From positions 4,427,501 to 4,491,500 of the forward strand of contig NZ_CP083757.1 in assembly GCF_020149935.1 (NCBI RefSeq): DNA of 64,000 nt, given 5' to 3'. Of this stretch, positions 26,730 to 35,570 are shown piece by piece (position 1 is the first letter of the stretch; every line of letters starts with the position of its first letter). The translations under genes and the position numbers were made by a program. The notes under the pieces were generated by a model. It made no database searches, was not told where the DNA came from, and saw only the letters and a list, made by a program, of their open reading frames with translations. This DNA comes from Marinilongibacter aquaticus (GTDB lineage: Bacteria; Bacteroidota; Bacteroidia; Cytophagales; Spirosomataceae).

Positions 26730-27560
26730 ATGAAAGACACGGAAACATCCATTACGGTGGTTCCTTTTGGTGGGCTGGGAAATCGCATGCGGGCGATTCA
26801 ATCGGCCATTGAATTGAAGAGCACTTTGAAAATATCCTCTACTCTTTCCATTTGTTGGTTGGAAAAGAGCGAGTTGAACGCTCCATTTTTTAGCCTTTTT
26901 CAGTCCATTGGTACAGCTTTTCGTTTGGTTTCGGGTTTGCAGTATTTTCTGTTTCTGAAATTGCTGAAGCATGTTTTTGTGAACCAATATTCGGCGGTTT
27001 ATCGTTTTTTGCTTTCACCATTTTACGATCTGATTTTGCTTGATGAAGATTTGAAATCGGAAAATCCAGAGTACATTCATCAACGCTGTGTGGGTAAAAA
27101 GCGAATTCTAATAGCCACTTGTTATAAATTTCAGGCCTTCGAAAATTTCGATAATTTCATGCCATCGGTTCAAGTAAAAGAGCGTTTGCATGCGATGCAT
27201 TTGCCGAAAGGCCTGGTAGGCGTACATATACGCCGGACCGATCACCTAGAAATTATTCGGGAATCGGCTTTGGGCATGTTTGAAAATGAAATGAAGGCAT
27301 TGCTCGAAAAGGAAAGCGAGACACAGTTTTATTTGGCCACCGATGAAAAAGAGGTGAAAGAGCGATTGATCGAGCAGTTTGGAAATAATGTGTTGACTCA
27401 GGCTATTGAGTTGAATCGGGCTTCGCCCGATGGCGTACTTGGGGCTTGGCTCGATATTTTGGCTCTTTCTCGCTGTGAAAAGATAATTTGCAATTTGAAA
27501 AGTAGCTTTGCCGAAACGGCTCTGATGATCGGCGAACCCAAAGAAATCATTCAGGTATGA
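26730..27560 (+). CDS. Fucosyltransferase-like glycosyltransferase
   Basis: A 276-residue protein with two GT-B fucosyltransferase-type signatures: the N-terminal FGGLGNRMRAIQSA, typical of alpha-1,2/1,6- and O-fucosyltransferase-related enzymes, and VGVHIRRTDH (about residue 165), the HxRRxD GDP-sugar contact. A C-terminal SRCEKIICNLKSSFAETAL segment is usual in NodZ/GT23-like proteins. A GDP-fucose donor is therefore likely but not certain. The first ATG is used; an upstream TTG eight codons earlier is less likely. Its stop overlaps the next start (ATGA). Confidence 0.75.
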   Translation: MKDTETSITVVPFGGLGNRMRAIQSAIELKSTLKISSTLSICWLEKSELNAPFFSLFQSIGTAFRLVSGLQYFLFLKLLKHVFVNQYSAVYRFLLSPFYDLILLDEDLKSENPEYIHQRCVGKKRILIATCYKFQAFENFDNFMPSVQVKERLHAMHLPKGLVGVHIRRTDHLEIIRESALGMFENEMKALLEKESETQFYLATDEKEVKERLIEQFGNNVLTQAIELNRASPDGVLGAWLDILALSRCEKIICNLKSSFAETALMIGEPKEIIQV

Positions 27561-28348
27561 TCAATAAAATTAGAAAAGGTATTCTGTTCGTCTTGTCTTA
27601 TTTTGGCTTTTATCCCGTGCAGTTGGGCCAGAATTTAAGGGGTGTTTTTCAATATTGGAGCGAGTACCGGCTGTTTAAAAAGCAGGCCAAAGACTATACA
27701 AATTGGCGTTTTCGGTTTTACCCGATTTTTACGGATAAGTACGATCAAAGCGGAAAGGCCCGTGGTCAATATTTTTACCAAGATTTGCATGTAGCCAACC
27801 TTATTTTTAAGGCCAATCCAAAAAAGCATGTGGATGTGGGTTCGCGAATCGACGGTTTCGTTTCCCATTTGGCCTCCTTTCGCGAGGTGGAAGTGTTGGA
27901 TATCCGTCCCTTGGACAGCGACATACTCAATGTGAAATTCAAACAGGCAGATTTGATGCAAATGCAGGACGAGCTTCGCGAAAGCACCGAGTCGCTTTCT
28001 TGTTTGCACACGATCGAGCATTTTGGTTTGGGTCGCTATGGCGATCCGATTGACGCCGATGGGCATTTAAAAGGGTTAAAAAGCTTGACCGAAATGCTAA
28101 AACCGGCTGGCTTGTTTTATTTTTCTACTCAAATCGGGAAGTCGCGTATCGAGTTCAATGCCCATCGCGTGTTTGATGTGCAATATCTTTTGGATGTTTT
28201 CCGCCCGGATTTCGATCTCGAATTGTTCTCTTATATAGACGACAGCGACAAACTACACACAAATGTGACACTTTCGGATGAAGACATTGCCCGCAATTTT
28301 GGTTGCAAACTGGGCTGTGGCATTTTTGTTTTACGGAAGAAGGCCTAA
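27557..28348 (+). CDS. DUF268 family protein (methyltransferase-like)
   Basis: A 263-residue protein of the DUF268 family, recognised by HVDVGSRIDGFVSHLA (a motif I-like glycine loop), VLDIRPL, SCLHTIEHFGLGRYGDP and the later FNAHRVFD. These segments align with a class I methyltransferase fold, although the SAM site is unusual. DUF268 genes occur in capsule and O-antigen loci, so a modification of a sugar or lipid carrier is inferred. It overlaps the fucosyltransferase-like gene by four bases and the convergent flippase gene by 18 bases. Confidence 0.8.
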   Translation: MINKIRKGILFVLSYFGFYPVQLGQNLRGVFQYWSEYRLFKKQAKDYTNWRFRFYPIFTDKYDQSGKARGQYFYQDLHVANLIFKANPKKHVDVGSRIDGFVSHLASFREVEVLDIRPLDSDILNVKFKQADLMQMQDELRESTESLSCLHTIEHFGLGRYGDPIDADGHLKGLKSLTEMLKPAGLFYFSTQIGKSRIEFNAHRVFDVQYLLDVFRPDFDLELFSYIDDSDKLHTNVTLSDEDIARNFGCKLGCGIFVLRKKA

Positions 28349-29818
28349 AATACGGTCAATCAGTTCGTTGATTTCCTTCGAAAAATTCGACTTATAAATA
28401 AACAAAAGGTACAGGCCGCCCAACAGAGTGCATTTGTAGCTTAAGCTTAGCAAACGCATGAACACGCTGCTGCCGAGGTTGGGTAGAAATTGGCCAATAA
28501 GTACAAGCAAAATGCCAAAGGCGAGGATATAAAGCAATTTCCAGCTGTAGGGGTGTATCTTGAAAAAACGCCAAATGAGGTAATTTCGCAGTGAATTGTA
28601 ATAGGCTGTGGCTATCAAAGCGGCTATGGCGGCTCCATTTAGCCCAAAACGGGGGATGAGCAAGTGGTTTAGTAAAAAAAGCAAACCGATAAACGTGAGC
28701 ACCAACAGAGAATCGAGTTTGTAATATTTCGAATAACTCAAAATCAAAGTGTTGATTCCCGAGGCGAGATCGTACAGTTTGGCTAGCCCGATAATCAGCA
28801 AAACGTATTTCCCGGCGGCGTATTCGGGCTTAATAAAAGAAAAAAGAGTGTCGACATTGACCCAGACCAAAGACAAAAGCAAAGTGCCAAAAAGCATTTG
28901 TGTCACACTACTCTTGTTGAAAATTTGTTGCACTTTGGGATAATCCTTCGCGGCCATGGCATCGAGTACGATGGCTGTGGAGGCTTTCAAGTTGATCAGA
29001 TAAGACATGGTCATTACGCTGCCAAAGAGAATACTGGTATTGTAAATACCCGAATTGCTCAAACCCAAATAATCGTAGACCATCAGTATGTCGAGCTTGG
29101 TGATGACAATGGAAGAGAGTCCCGTAACCATGCTGAAGCCCGCAAAAGTGAAAAACTCTTTCCTGAACTCGGAATTCCAAAAATAGGGATTGGGTTTTAG
29201 ACTAAAATCGCCTAGTCTTTTGGCGTGAATGGCCATGAGTACGGCGGGCAAAGACATGCCGATAACCCAAAGGAACACAAATTGATTTAAGTTGACCCAA
29301 TCGGCGGCATAGAGCACGATAGTCAAAAGCACCAAAAGACGTTGCAGAAATTGGCTGAGGAAATTCCCCGCAACGGTATCGTATAGGCCTTTGGCGTAAT
29401 TGTCGAAAAGATTGAAGCAGACCGTGAAAAAAGTAAGGGGAAGGATATAATAATAATACTTTTCGAAAAGTGTGCTGTCGCCAATTTTCGAATGCACGAT
29501 ATGATCTTTGAAAAAATAGGCAATGCCTAAAACCAGTAAAAAGCCAACACCCGTAAAGAACAGGCCATTGAATAGAAAGCCACGGTGGCTTTCGTCCGCA
29601 TTGCGAAAACGGTCGAAAAAACGAACTCCAGCAGCATTGAAACCCAAATTGGCCACAAAAACCAAGATGAGCATCCAACTCATCAGCATGGCCAAAAGTC
29701 CATTTTCCTCTGTACTCAGAAAATTGGGCACAATCAAAGCTTGTGTGAGTGTGCCGACCACCACGCCCATATAGGCATAAATGGATCCCAGAATGGTTTG
29801 TCTTTTGATTATCGACAT
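28331..29818 (-). CDS. Wzx-type oligosaccharide flippase
   Basis: A 495-residue inner-membrane protein of the MATE/MOP superfamily with about 14 predicted helices over its full length (first GSIYAYMGVVVGTLTQALIV, last around residues 455-480). Proteins of this type flip undecaprenyl-diphosphate-linked oligosaccharides to the periplasm, and a lone wzx amid glycosyltransferases fits that role. The ATG starting MSIIKRQTIL is chosen because 45 upstream codons would be a non-homologous extension. That ATG overlaps, on the opposite strand, the start of the divergent glycosyltransferase. Confidence 0.88.
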   Translation of the reverse strand: MSIIKRQTILGSIYAYMGVVVGTLTQALIVPNFLSTEENGLLAMLMSWMLILVFVANLGFNAAGVRFFDRFRNADESHRGFLFNGLFFTGVGFLLVLGIAYFFKDHIVHSKIGDSTLFEKYYYYILPLTFFTVCFNLFDNYAKGLYDTVAGNFLSQFLQRLLVLLTIVLYAADWVNLNQFVFLWVIGMSLPAVLMAIHAKRLGDFSLKPNPYFWNSEFRKEFFTFAGFSMVTGLSSIVITKLDILMVYDYLGLSNSGIYNTSILFGSVMTMSYLINLKASTAIVLDAMAAKDYPKVQQIFNKSSVTQMLFGTLLLSLVWVNVDTLFSFIKPEYAAGKYVLLIIGLAKLYDLASGINTLILSYSKYYKLDSLLVLTFIGLLFLLNHLLIPRFGLNGAAIAALIATAYYNSLRNYLIWRFFKIHPYSWKLLYILAFGILLVLIGQFLPNLGSSVFMRLLSLSYKCTLLGGLYLLFIYKSNFSKEINELIDRILGLLP

Positions 29819-30800
29819 GAAAAGGCTTTTCCAAAAAGAAAAAAGAGCTAATTTTCTGCTCCGAAAAGGGCTTTTTGAATTTTTCTGCAATATTAAAATT
29901 AAAAATCGTTTGCCTGCTCCGATCGTACTTTTTTGTTTCAACCGCCCCGACAAAGTGCACCAAACCGTGCAGTCTTTGCTGAAAAACGATTTGGCCGACC
30001 AATCGGAACTGATTGTGTTTTGCGATGGTCCACGGCATCAAAAGGATAAGGAACTGGTGGACGAAGTGCTGAGGCTTGTTGAAGGTATCAAAGGTTTTAA
30101 ACGGGTTTCTATTCATGCTCAAAAGCAGAATGTGGGTTTGGCCAATTCCATTATTGGCGGTTTGAATACAGTTTTCGAGAATGCCGAGCAGGCGATTGTG
30201 TTGGAAGACGATATATTGGTCAGCCGAGATTTTCTGACGTTCATGAATACGGCTTTGGAGCGGTATGAAAACGAGGGTTTGATCGGCTCTGTTTCTGGTT
30301 ATTCGTTCAAATTGGAAGAGTGTGAAGAAGGCGATTCGTATTTTTTGGTGAAAAGGGCGTCTTCTTGGGGTTGGGGCACTTGGCGAAACCGTTGGCAATC
30401 GGTGGATTGGCAAGTGTCGGATTTTCCTGATTTTATAAAAAACAAACCTGCACAAGAGCGGTTTATGTTTGCCGGGAAAGATCAATTGCCCATGTTGGTC
30501 AAACAGCAAAGAGGAGAGATTCAATCTTGGGCCGTGCGATGGACATACCATCATTTTTTGAAAAACCAATTTTGTTTGGTGCCCAAATATGCGAAAGTTC
30601 GGAACATCGGGACCGACGGCAGTGGAACAAATTTCACCAATTCGACGGAGGCATATTCTACCGACTTGAACGAAGGTTTACCGCCTTTTCCCAAAGAAAT
30701 CAAAGCAAAAGACTCAGTACAAAACTTTATTAAGGTACGTTTTGCACCGAGTCTTCTCAGAAAATGCATCAATTTTTTCAAATATCGGATTTGGTATTGA
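29817..30800 (+). CDS. GNT-I/GT2-like glycosyltransferase
   Basis: A 327-residue GT-A protein. The core starts LPAPIVLFCFNRPDKVHQT (about residues 32-50), followed by LIVFCDGPR, QNVGLANSIIGGLN and the acidic metal site VLEDDILVS, in the order seen in Bacteroidota sugar transferases related to GNT-I. WGWGTWRNRW is a typical acceptor-side motif. The first ~30 residues are basic and not homologous, so translation may begin at a later codon, but no later ATG fits. The ATG used overlaps the start codon of the divergent flippase. Its stop is one base from the convergent malic enzyme gene. Confidence 0.82.
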   Translation: MKRLFQKEKRANFLLRKGLFEFFCNIKIKNRLPAPIVLFCFNRPDKVHQTVQSLLKNDLADQSELIVFCDGPRHQKDKELVDEVLRLVEGIKGFKRVSIHAQKQNVGLANSIIGGLNTVFENAEQAIVLEDDILVSRDFLTFMNTALERYENEGLIGSVSGYSFKLEECEEGDSYFLVKRASSWGWGTWRNRWQSVDWQVSDFPDFIKNKPAQERFMFAGKDQLPMLVKQQRGEIQSWAVRWTYHHFLKNQFCLVPKYAKVRNIGTDGSGTNFTNSTEAYSTDLNEGLPPFPKEIKAKDSVQNFIKVRFAPSLLRKCINFFKYRIWY

Positions 30801-30801
30801 C

Positions 30802-33081
30802 TTAGCCTCTTTGGGCATCGACCACCGCCAAACTCACGATATTCACTATTTCACGAACAGATGCTCCCATCTGCAAAACTTTCACGGGTTTGCGAAGTCC
30901 CAAAACAATGGGCCCGATCTTCTCGATATTGCCCACTTCTTTCACCATGTTGTAAGCGATGTTGGCAGAAGAGAGATTAGGGAATATAAAAGTATTGGCC
31001 ACGCCCGAGCTGAGTTTGCTAAAAGGGTGGTTTGTTTTTAGAAGTTCGGGATCGAAGGCCAAGTGGGCTTGCATTTCGCCGTCGACAATCATATCGGGAT
31101 GCTTGCGTTGCAAAATCTCGACCGCGGCACGCATCTTTTTCGGAGCGGGCCCTTCGGGCACAGAACCAAAGTTTGAATATGTAAGAAAGGCGATTCTGGG
31201 CACGATGTTAAATTTTCGTACTTCTTCTGCCGCCAATTCGGCAATCTCCACCAACTCGTCTACTTCTGGGTCAAAATTGATGGTGGTATCGGCAAGGAAA
31301 AGCGGGCCAAATCGGCTCATCAAAATATACATACCCGCCACTTTTTTAACGCCTTCCTGTGGGCCAATGATCTGCAAAGCTGGACGTATGGTATCGGGAT
31401 AATTGTGTGTCATACCGCCGATCATGGCATCTGCCGATCCCGTTTCGACCATCATGGCCCCGTAATACGAACGGCGTTTCATGATATTGAGGGCATCGGA
31501 ATAGATAAAGCCTTTGCGTTTGCGTTTTTCGTAAAACAAGTTGCCATAAGCTTTCACAATATCGGCTTGTTCGGCACTCAAAGGATCAATTTTCTCGGCT
31601 CTATCCAATTGCAATTGATTCTCTTCCACCAATCTATTGATGATGTCGATATTGCCCAATAAAATAGGTGTGGCTATGCCTTCAACATACACTTGATGGG
31701 CGGCTTTCAATACGCTCAAGTTCTCTGCATCTGCGAATACCACACGTTTGGGGTTCTTTTTGGCTTTGTTGTGAATAATGCGAAGCAGGCTGTTGTCTTG
31801 CCCAAGTCGTTTGGAAAGCTGCAATTCATACTCTTCCCAATCTTTTATTTCCTGTCGGGCAACGCCCGTTTCAATAGCCGCTCTAGCCACTGCGGGGGCT
31901 ACTGTAGTCAACAGACGCGGATCGACAGGTTTCGGAATGATGTAGTTTTTTCCGAAGGTAAGGTTGTCTTCCGAATAGGCCAAGTTTACAATTTCCGGAA
32001 CAGGCTCCTTGGCCAATTTGGCCAAAGCCAGCACGGCGGCTAATTTCATTTCTTCGTTGATCACTTTTGACCGCACATCCAAAGCTCCACGGAAAATGTA
32101 AGGGAAACCCAATACATTGTTTACCTGATTGGGGTAATCTGAGCGTCCGGTGGCCATAATGATATCTTCTCTGGCCGCGGTAGCTTCTTCGTAGCTGATC
32201 TCTGGGTTCGGATTGGCCATGGCGAACACGATGCAATCTTTGGCCATGGCTTTTACCATGTCTTTGTCGAGTACATTGCCTCTGGAAAGCCCGATAAAAA
32301 CATCGGCATCTTTTAGGGCTTCGGCCAAAGAAATGTCTTCGGGTAGGTTGTCGTTGATGAATTCCGATTTTTTACCGTCCAAATTGGTACGGTTTGGGTG
32401 AATCAAGCCTTTGCTGTCGAACATGAAAATATTCTTTTTGTTCGCTCCCAAGAATTGGTAAAGGCGTGTACAGGAAATGGCCGAAGCCCCTGCTCCGTTG
32501 ACAATTATTTTTACTTCGCCAATGTCTTTTTTTACCAATTCCAATGCGTTGATCAATGCAGCAGCCGAAATAATGGCCGTGCCGTGTTGGTCGTCGTGCA
32601 TTACCGGAATGTCCAGTTCGGCTTTCAGCCTTTCTTCGATCTCAAAACAGGCTGGGGCAGATATATCTTCGAGGTTGACGCCACCAAAAGTGGGTTCGAG
32701 GATTTTCACTGTACGAATGAATTCTTCCACATCAGTGGTATTCAATTCTATATCAAAGACATCGATATCGGCATAGATTTTAAACAGAAGGCCTTTCCCT
32801 TCCATCACAGGTTTTCCCGCTTCAGGCCCGATATCGCCGAGGCCCAAAACGGCTGTTCCGTTGCTGATGACCGCCACCAAATTGCCCTTGGCGGTGTATT
32901 TGTAAACATCCTCTTTGTTTTCGGCAATGGCGAGGCAAGGCTCTGCCACTCCCGGAGAGTAGGCTAAAGAAAGATCGCGTTGATTGGCGTATTCTTTGGT
33001 TGGAATTACCTCAATCTTTCCCGGACGGCCCTTTTCGTGATAATGAAGTGCGTCTGCTTTTAAATTTTGTTTCGTACTCAT
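30802..33081 (-). CDS. maeB: NADP-dependent malic enzyme with phosphotransacetylase-like domain
   Basis: Oxidative decarboxylation of L-malate to pyruvate with NADP(H). The 759-residue protein has the MaeB layout: malic enzyme N-domain (about 15-150; [26 protein letters not shown]), NAD-binding domain (about 160-410; [15 protein letters not shown]) and a catalytic MHDDQHGTA motif, then a C-terminal phosphotransacetylase-like domain (about 430-759) that regulates rather than acetylates in E. coli MaeB. The ATG at MSTKQN is used; another ATG nine bases upstream is equally possible. It converges on the glycosyltransferase with one base between stops. Confidence 0.96.
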   Translation of the reverse strand: MSTKQNLKADALHYHEKGRPGKIEVIPTKEYANQRDLSLAYSPGVAEPCLAIAENKEDVYKYTAKGNLVAVISNGTAVLGLGDIGPEAGKPVMEGKGLLFKIYADIDVFDIELNTTDVEEFIRTVKILEPTFGGVNLEDISAPACFEIEERLKAELDIPVMHDDQHGTAIISAAALINALELVKKDIGEVKIIVNGAGASAISCTRLYQFLGANKKNIFMFDSKGLIHPNRTNLDGKKSEFINDNLPEDISLAEALKDADVFIGLSRGNVLDKDMVKAMAKDCIVFAMANPNPEISYEEATAAREDIIMATGRSDYPNQVNNVLGFPYIFRGALDVRSKVINEEMKLAAVLALAKLAKEPVPEIVNLAYSEDNLTFGKNYIIPKPVDPRLLTTVAPAVARAAIETGVARQEIKDWEEYELQLSKRLGQDNSLLRIIHNKAKKNPKRVVFADAENLSVLKAAHQVYVEGIATPILLGNIDIINRLVEENQLQLDRAEKIDPLSAEQADIVKAYGNLFYEKRKRKGFIYSDALNIMKRRSYYGAMMVETGSADAMIGGMTHNYPDTIRPALQIIGPQEGVKKVAGMYILMSRFGPLFLADTTINFDPEVDELVEIAELAAEEVRKFNIVPRIAFLTYSNFGSVPEGPAPKKMRAAVEILQRKHPDMIVDGEMQAHLAFDPELLKTNHPFSKLSSGVANTFIFPNLSSANIAYNMVKEVGNIEKIGPIVLGLRKPVKVLQMGASVREIVNIVSLAVVDAQRG

Positions 33082-33151
33082 AATAAGCATGTGATATTCG
33101 TCGGCAATTTAGTTATAGGCTGAGGGAATCGGAGGAAATTTGAATCAAACT

Positions 33152-34210
33152 TCACAAATTTCTGTGCAGGCGTAGAATTTTCGATTCGAAAACCGAGCCG
33201 ACGAGCAAGTTGTTTTCTCCGTTTTTGTTGGAGAAAAAGGCCCCTACGCTCGAGGCGGAAAGTGGGTCGCCATTGTTTAAATAGAGTTCTTCCTGAAGGA
33301 ATTTATAATCGGTTTCGGGCAAATAAACCACTTTGATGATTTGCGAAGGGCTTCGGTTTGCGGCAGATTTTGCATGGCCCAAAAATTTGAGCATTTGGGG
33401 ATGACAACCGATCAACAGATTTCCATCGGCATCGATTTCGATGTTGTCCACGCCAGTATGGGCCAAGTGCACATCTTTTAGTTTCAATGCATGCGATTGG
33501 GCTTTTTCGAAAACGAATATTTTCTTTTCCGTGGTGGCCGTCACGTAAAGAAACTTGCCGTCTGGCGAAAGGTTGATGCCATTGGCATAGGCCATATTTT
33601 GGCTCACTTTCCTTGCTTCCCCATTGTTGTACAAAGCTACAAAACCACTTTTCAGCAAAAGGAAATCGGAAAGTGTCCTTTTCAATCCTTTTCCTGTACC
33701 GTGATCATTGGTGAAATAAAAAGTGGCAGTATCCACCGCACAAATATCGTTTGGCGAAATCATCAAAGGATGGGCAAAACGCCTTTTCGAAACGAGACTG
33801 TCATTTTCGATTTCAAAACGATCGACCACGCTGACCTCCGTGCTCGGGTGTGAAATGACAAAAAGGTATGTTTTTCGATATTTTTTCAAAAGGGAAAGGC
33901 CATGCGGTTTGAAATTTTCGTCTCGAAGCGAGGCTGTTAGATTTTGAAAGACCAACTCTTCGTCCTGCAAATTGGCTTTGAAAATTCCGCCTCCCGAACC
34001 ATTTCGTCGGTCTGTCGACGACAAATACACATCGCCATTGCTTTGGTCTACAGTAAGGTCTTCAATGCCGGGCGGGCTGTTCAACACTTCGCCAGTTCCG
34101 TCAAAATGCGGTTTGATATCCAAGAAAAAGCCGCTTTGTACGAGCAAGTAGGCAATATTGAGAGCAATGAAAATGCCCAACAAGAGCAGTACGTTCAAGA
34201 AGTTACGCAT
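33152..34210 (-). CDS. Paraoxonase/SMP-30-like beta-propeller protein, membrane anchored
   Basis: A 352-residue protein with an N-terminal hydrophobic helix (about 3-26) and a six-bladed propeller of the SMP-30/arylesterase superfamily. PON-type signatures are GIEDLTVDQSNGDVYLSS, SPNDICAVD and GVDNIEIDADGNLLIGCHP; the acidic and Asn residues there would hold the catalytic and structural Ca2+ in paraoxonases. A periplasmic lactonase or esterase activity is inferred, substrate unknown. The ATG after the symporter gene (8 bases downstream of its stop) is used; an upstream frame overlapping that gene is rejected. Confidence 0.8.
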   Translation of the reverse strand: MRNFLNVLLLLGIFIALNIAYLLVQSGFFLDIKPHFDGTGEVLNSPPGIEDLTVDQSNGDVYLSSTDRRNGSGGGIFKANLQDEELVFQNLTASLRDENFKPHGLSLLKKYRKTYLFVISHPSTEVSVVDRFEIENDSLVSKRRFAHPLMISPNDICAVDTATFYFTNDHGTGKGLKRTLSDFLLLKSGFVALYNNGEARKVSQNMAYANGINLSPDGKFLYVTATTEKKIFVFEKAQSHALKLKDVHLAHTGVDNIEIDADGNLLIGCHPQMLKFLGHAKSAANRSPSQIIKVVYLPETDYKFLQEELYLNNGDPLSASSVGAFFSNKNGENNLLVGSVFESKILRLHRNL

Positions 34211-34217
34211 GGCTATT

Positions 34218-35441
34218 TCAATTTTTTGACTCTTCGGTGTATTCGAAGGCCTCGTACATTTTGTTTCTGTCGAATTCCTTTTCATTGTTGGCCAGCCAGA
34301 TTGTGGCCACACCGTTTCCGATGAAATTCGTAATCGCTCGGGCTTCGGACATAAAGCGGTCGACACCCAAAAGCAAGGCCAGTCCTTCAAGCGGGATCAC
34401 TTTCAGGGCGGTGAGCGTTGAAGCCAAGACCACAAAGCCGCTTCCCGTAACCCCAGCGGCTCCTTTCGAGGTGACCATCAGGATGCCGATAATGGTGAAA
34501 ATCTGTTCCATGCTGAGGTGAATGTCGTACACTTGGCTCAAGAATAAAGTGGCCATACTCAGGTATATGGTGGTTCCGTCGAGATTGAAAGAATAACCGG
34601 CAGGCACCACTAGGCCCACAACGGGTTTTGAGCAGCCCATTTTCTCGAGTTTCTCCATCAGCGATGGCAAGGCCGCTTCGGAAGAAGAGGTGCCCAAAAC
34701 GATGAGCAATTCTTCGCGAATGTATTTCAAGTATTTGAATACGCTGATATTGTAGTATTTCAGCACGAAATGCAGCACCACAAAAATGAAAAGAGCCATA
34801 GTGGTATACACCGAAAACATGAGCTTGCCCAAAGGAATGAGCGAAGCTAGACCGTAATTGCCAATTGTATAGGCCATTCCGCCAAAAGCTCCAATGGGAG
34901 CCAATTTCATAACAAAATGCAAAGCTTTGAACACGATTTTGGAGGCAACATCCAGTTTGTCGGTAATGACTTTGCTTTTGCTGTAGCGGCTAAGAAAAAC
35001 GCCAAAAGCCATAGAAAACAATAGAACCTGAATGGTTTTGTTTTCCATGAAGAAACTCAACCAACTGAAACCCTGATCGGCAGCTTCTTTGTATTTCATC
35101 ACATCGGCACCGCCTCCGGCATCGGAAATCACCCCTCTACCGGGCTGCAGCACATTGGCCACGAGCAAGCCGATTATCAGGGCAAAAGTGGTCACGATTT
35201 CGAAATAGAGTAAGGCTTTTCCACCAACTTTTCCCACTTTTTTGAGATCGCCCATTCCGCTTATACCCAATGAAATGGTCAAGAAAATGATCGGAAGGAT
35301 AAATAATTTTACAACTTGGATGAAATAATCGCCTAGAACTTTCATTTTTACTGCGGTATCGGGCAAAAAATGGCCCAATAATGCCCCGCAGAAAATGGCA
35401 GTGAGTACCCAAAATGTAAGATTGGAAAAGAGTTTTTTCAT
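34218..35441 (-). CDS. Dicarboxylate/amino acid:cation symporter (DAACS family)
   Basis: A 407-residue inner-membrane transporter of the GltP/GltT/DctA fold with eight helices and two hairpins. Visible family motifs are GTSSSEAALPSLM (first hairpin tip), LDGTTIYLSMATLFLSQ, GAAGVTGSGFVVLASTL (second hairpin) and GVDRFMSEARAITNFIGNG, whose Asp and Asn bind substrate and cation. It should import glutamate, aspartate or C4-dicarboxylates with H+ or Na+. The paraoxonase-like gene follows 7 bases downstream. Malic enzyme beyond it suggests, as an inference, a dicarboxylate-use theme. Confidence 0.94.
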   Translation of the reverse strand: MKKLFSNLTFWVLTAIFCGALLGHFLPDTAVKMKVLGDYFIQVVKLFILPIIFLTISLGISGMGDLKKVGKVGGKALLYFEIVTTFALIIGLLVANVLQPGRGVISDAGGGADVMKYKEAADQGFSWLSFFMENKTIQVLLFSMAFGVFLSRYSKSKVITDKLDVASKIVFKALHFVMKLAPIGAFGGMAYTIGNYGLASLIPLGKLMFSVYTTMALFIFVVLHFVLKYYNISVFKYLKYIREELLIVLGTSSSEAALPSLMEKLEKMGCSKPVVGLVVPAGYSFNLDGTTIYLSMATLFLSQVYDIHLSMEQIFTIIGILMVTSKGAAGVTGSGFVVLASTLTALKVIPLEGLALLLGVDRFMSEARAITNFIGNGVATIWLANNEKEFDRNKMYEAFEYTEESKN

Positions 35442-35526
35442 GAGCTAAGGCTTGGTATCAAGGAGCTTAAGGTTAGAGAATCTGTTTTATTCCAAAGCAC
35501 AAAAGGCCTTTCGGAAAGATTAAGTA

Positions 35527-35556
35527 TTGTCTATGGTTCTTAAAAATGTAATTTTG
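35527..35556 (+). promoter_or_regulatory. Bacteroidota-type promoter of the coaBC operon
   Basis: TTG at 35527-35529 and TAATTTTG at 35549-35556 match the -33 (TTG) and -7 (TAnnTTTG) boxes with exactly 19 bases between them. The ATG of coaBC is 14 bases downstream, so the leader would be very short. It is the best full promoter match in the window. Confidence 0.6.
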
Positions 35557-35570
35557 TTTTGAACAAATCA

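Noticed and set aside
29202-30569. A 455-codon open frame on the minus strand across the flippase/glycosyltransferase junction
   Set aside because: It lies antisense to a strongly recognised glycosyltransferase and in another frame of the flippase; the translation is rich in His, Arg, Phe and Cys without domain features, typical of a shadow frame.
33152-34390. Longer version of the paraoxonase-like protein starting inside the symporter gene
   Set aside because: The extra 60 residues are antisense-like, frame-shifted symporter sequence (Cys/Trp/Pro rich); the ATG at the membrane anchor is a better start.
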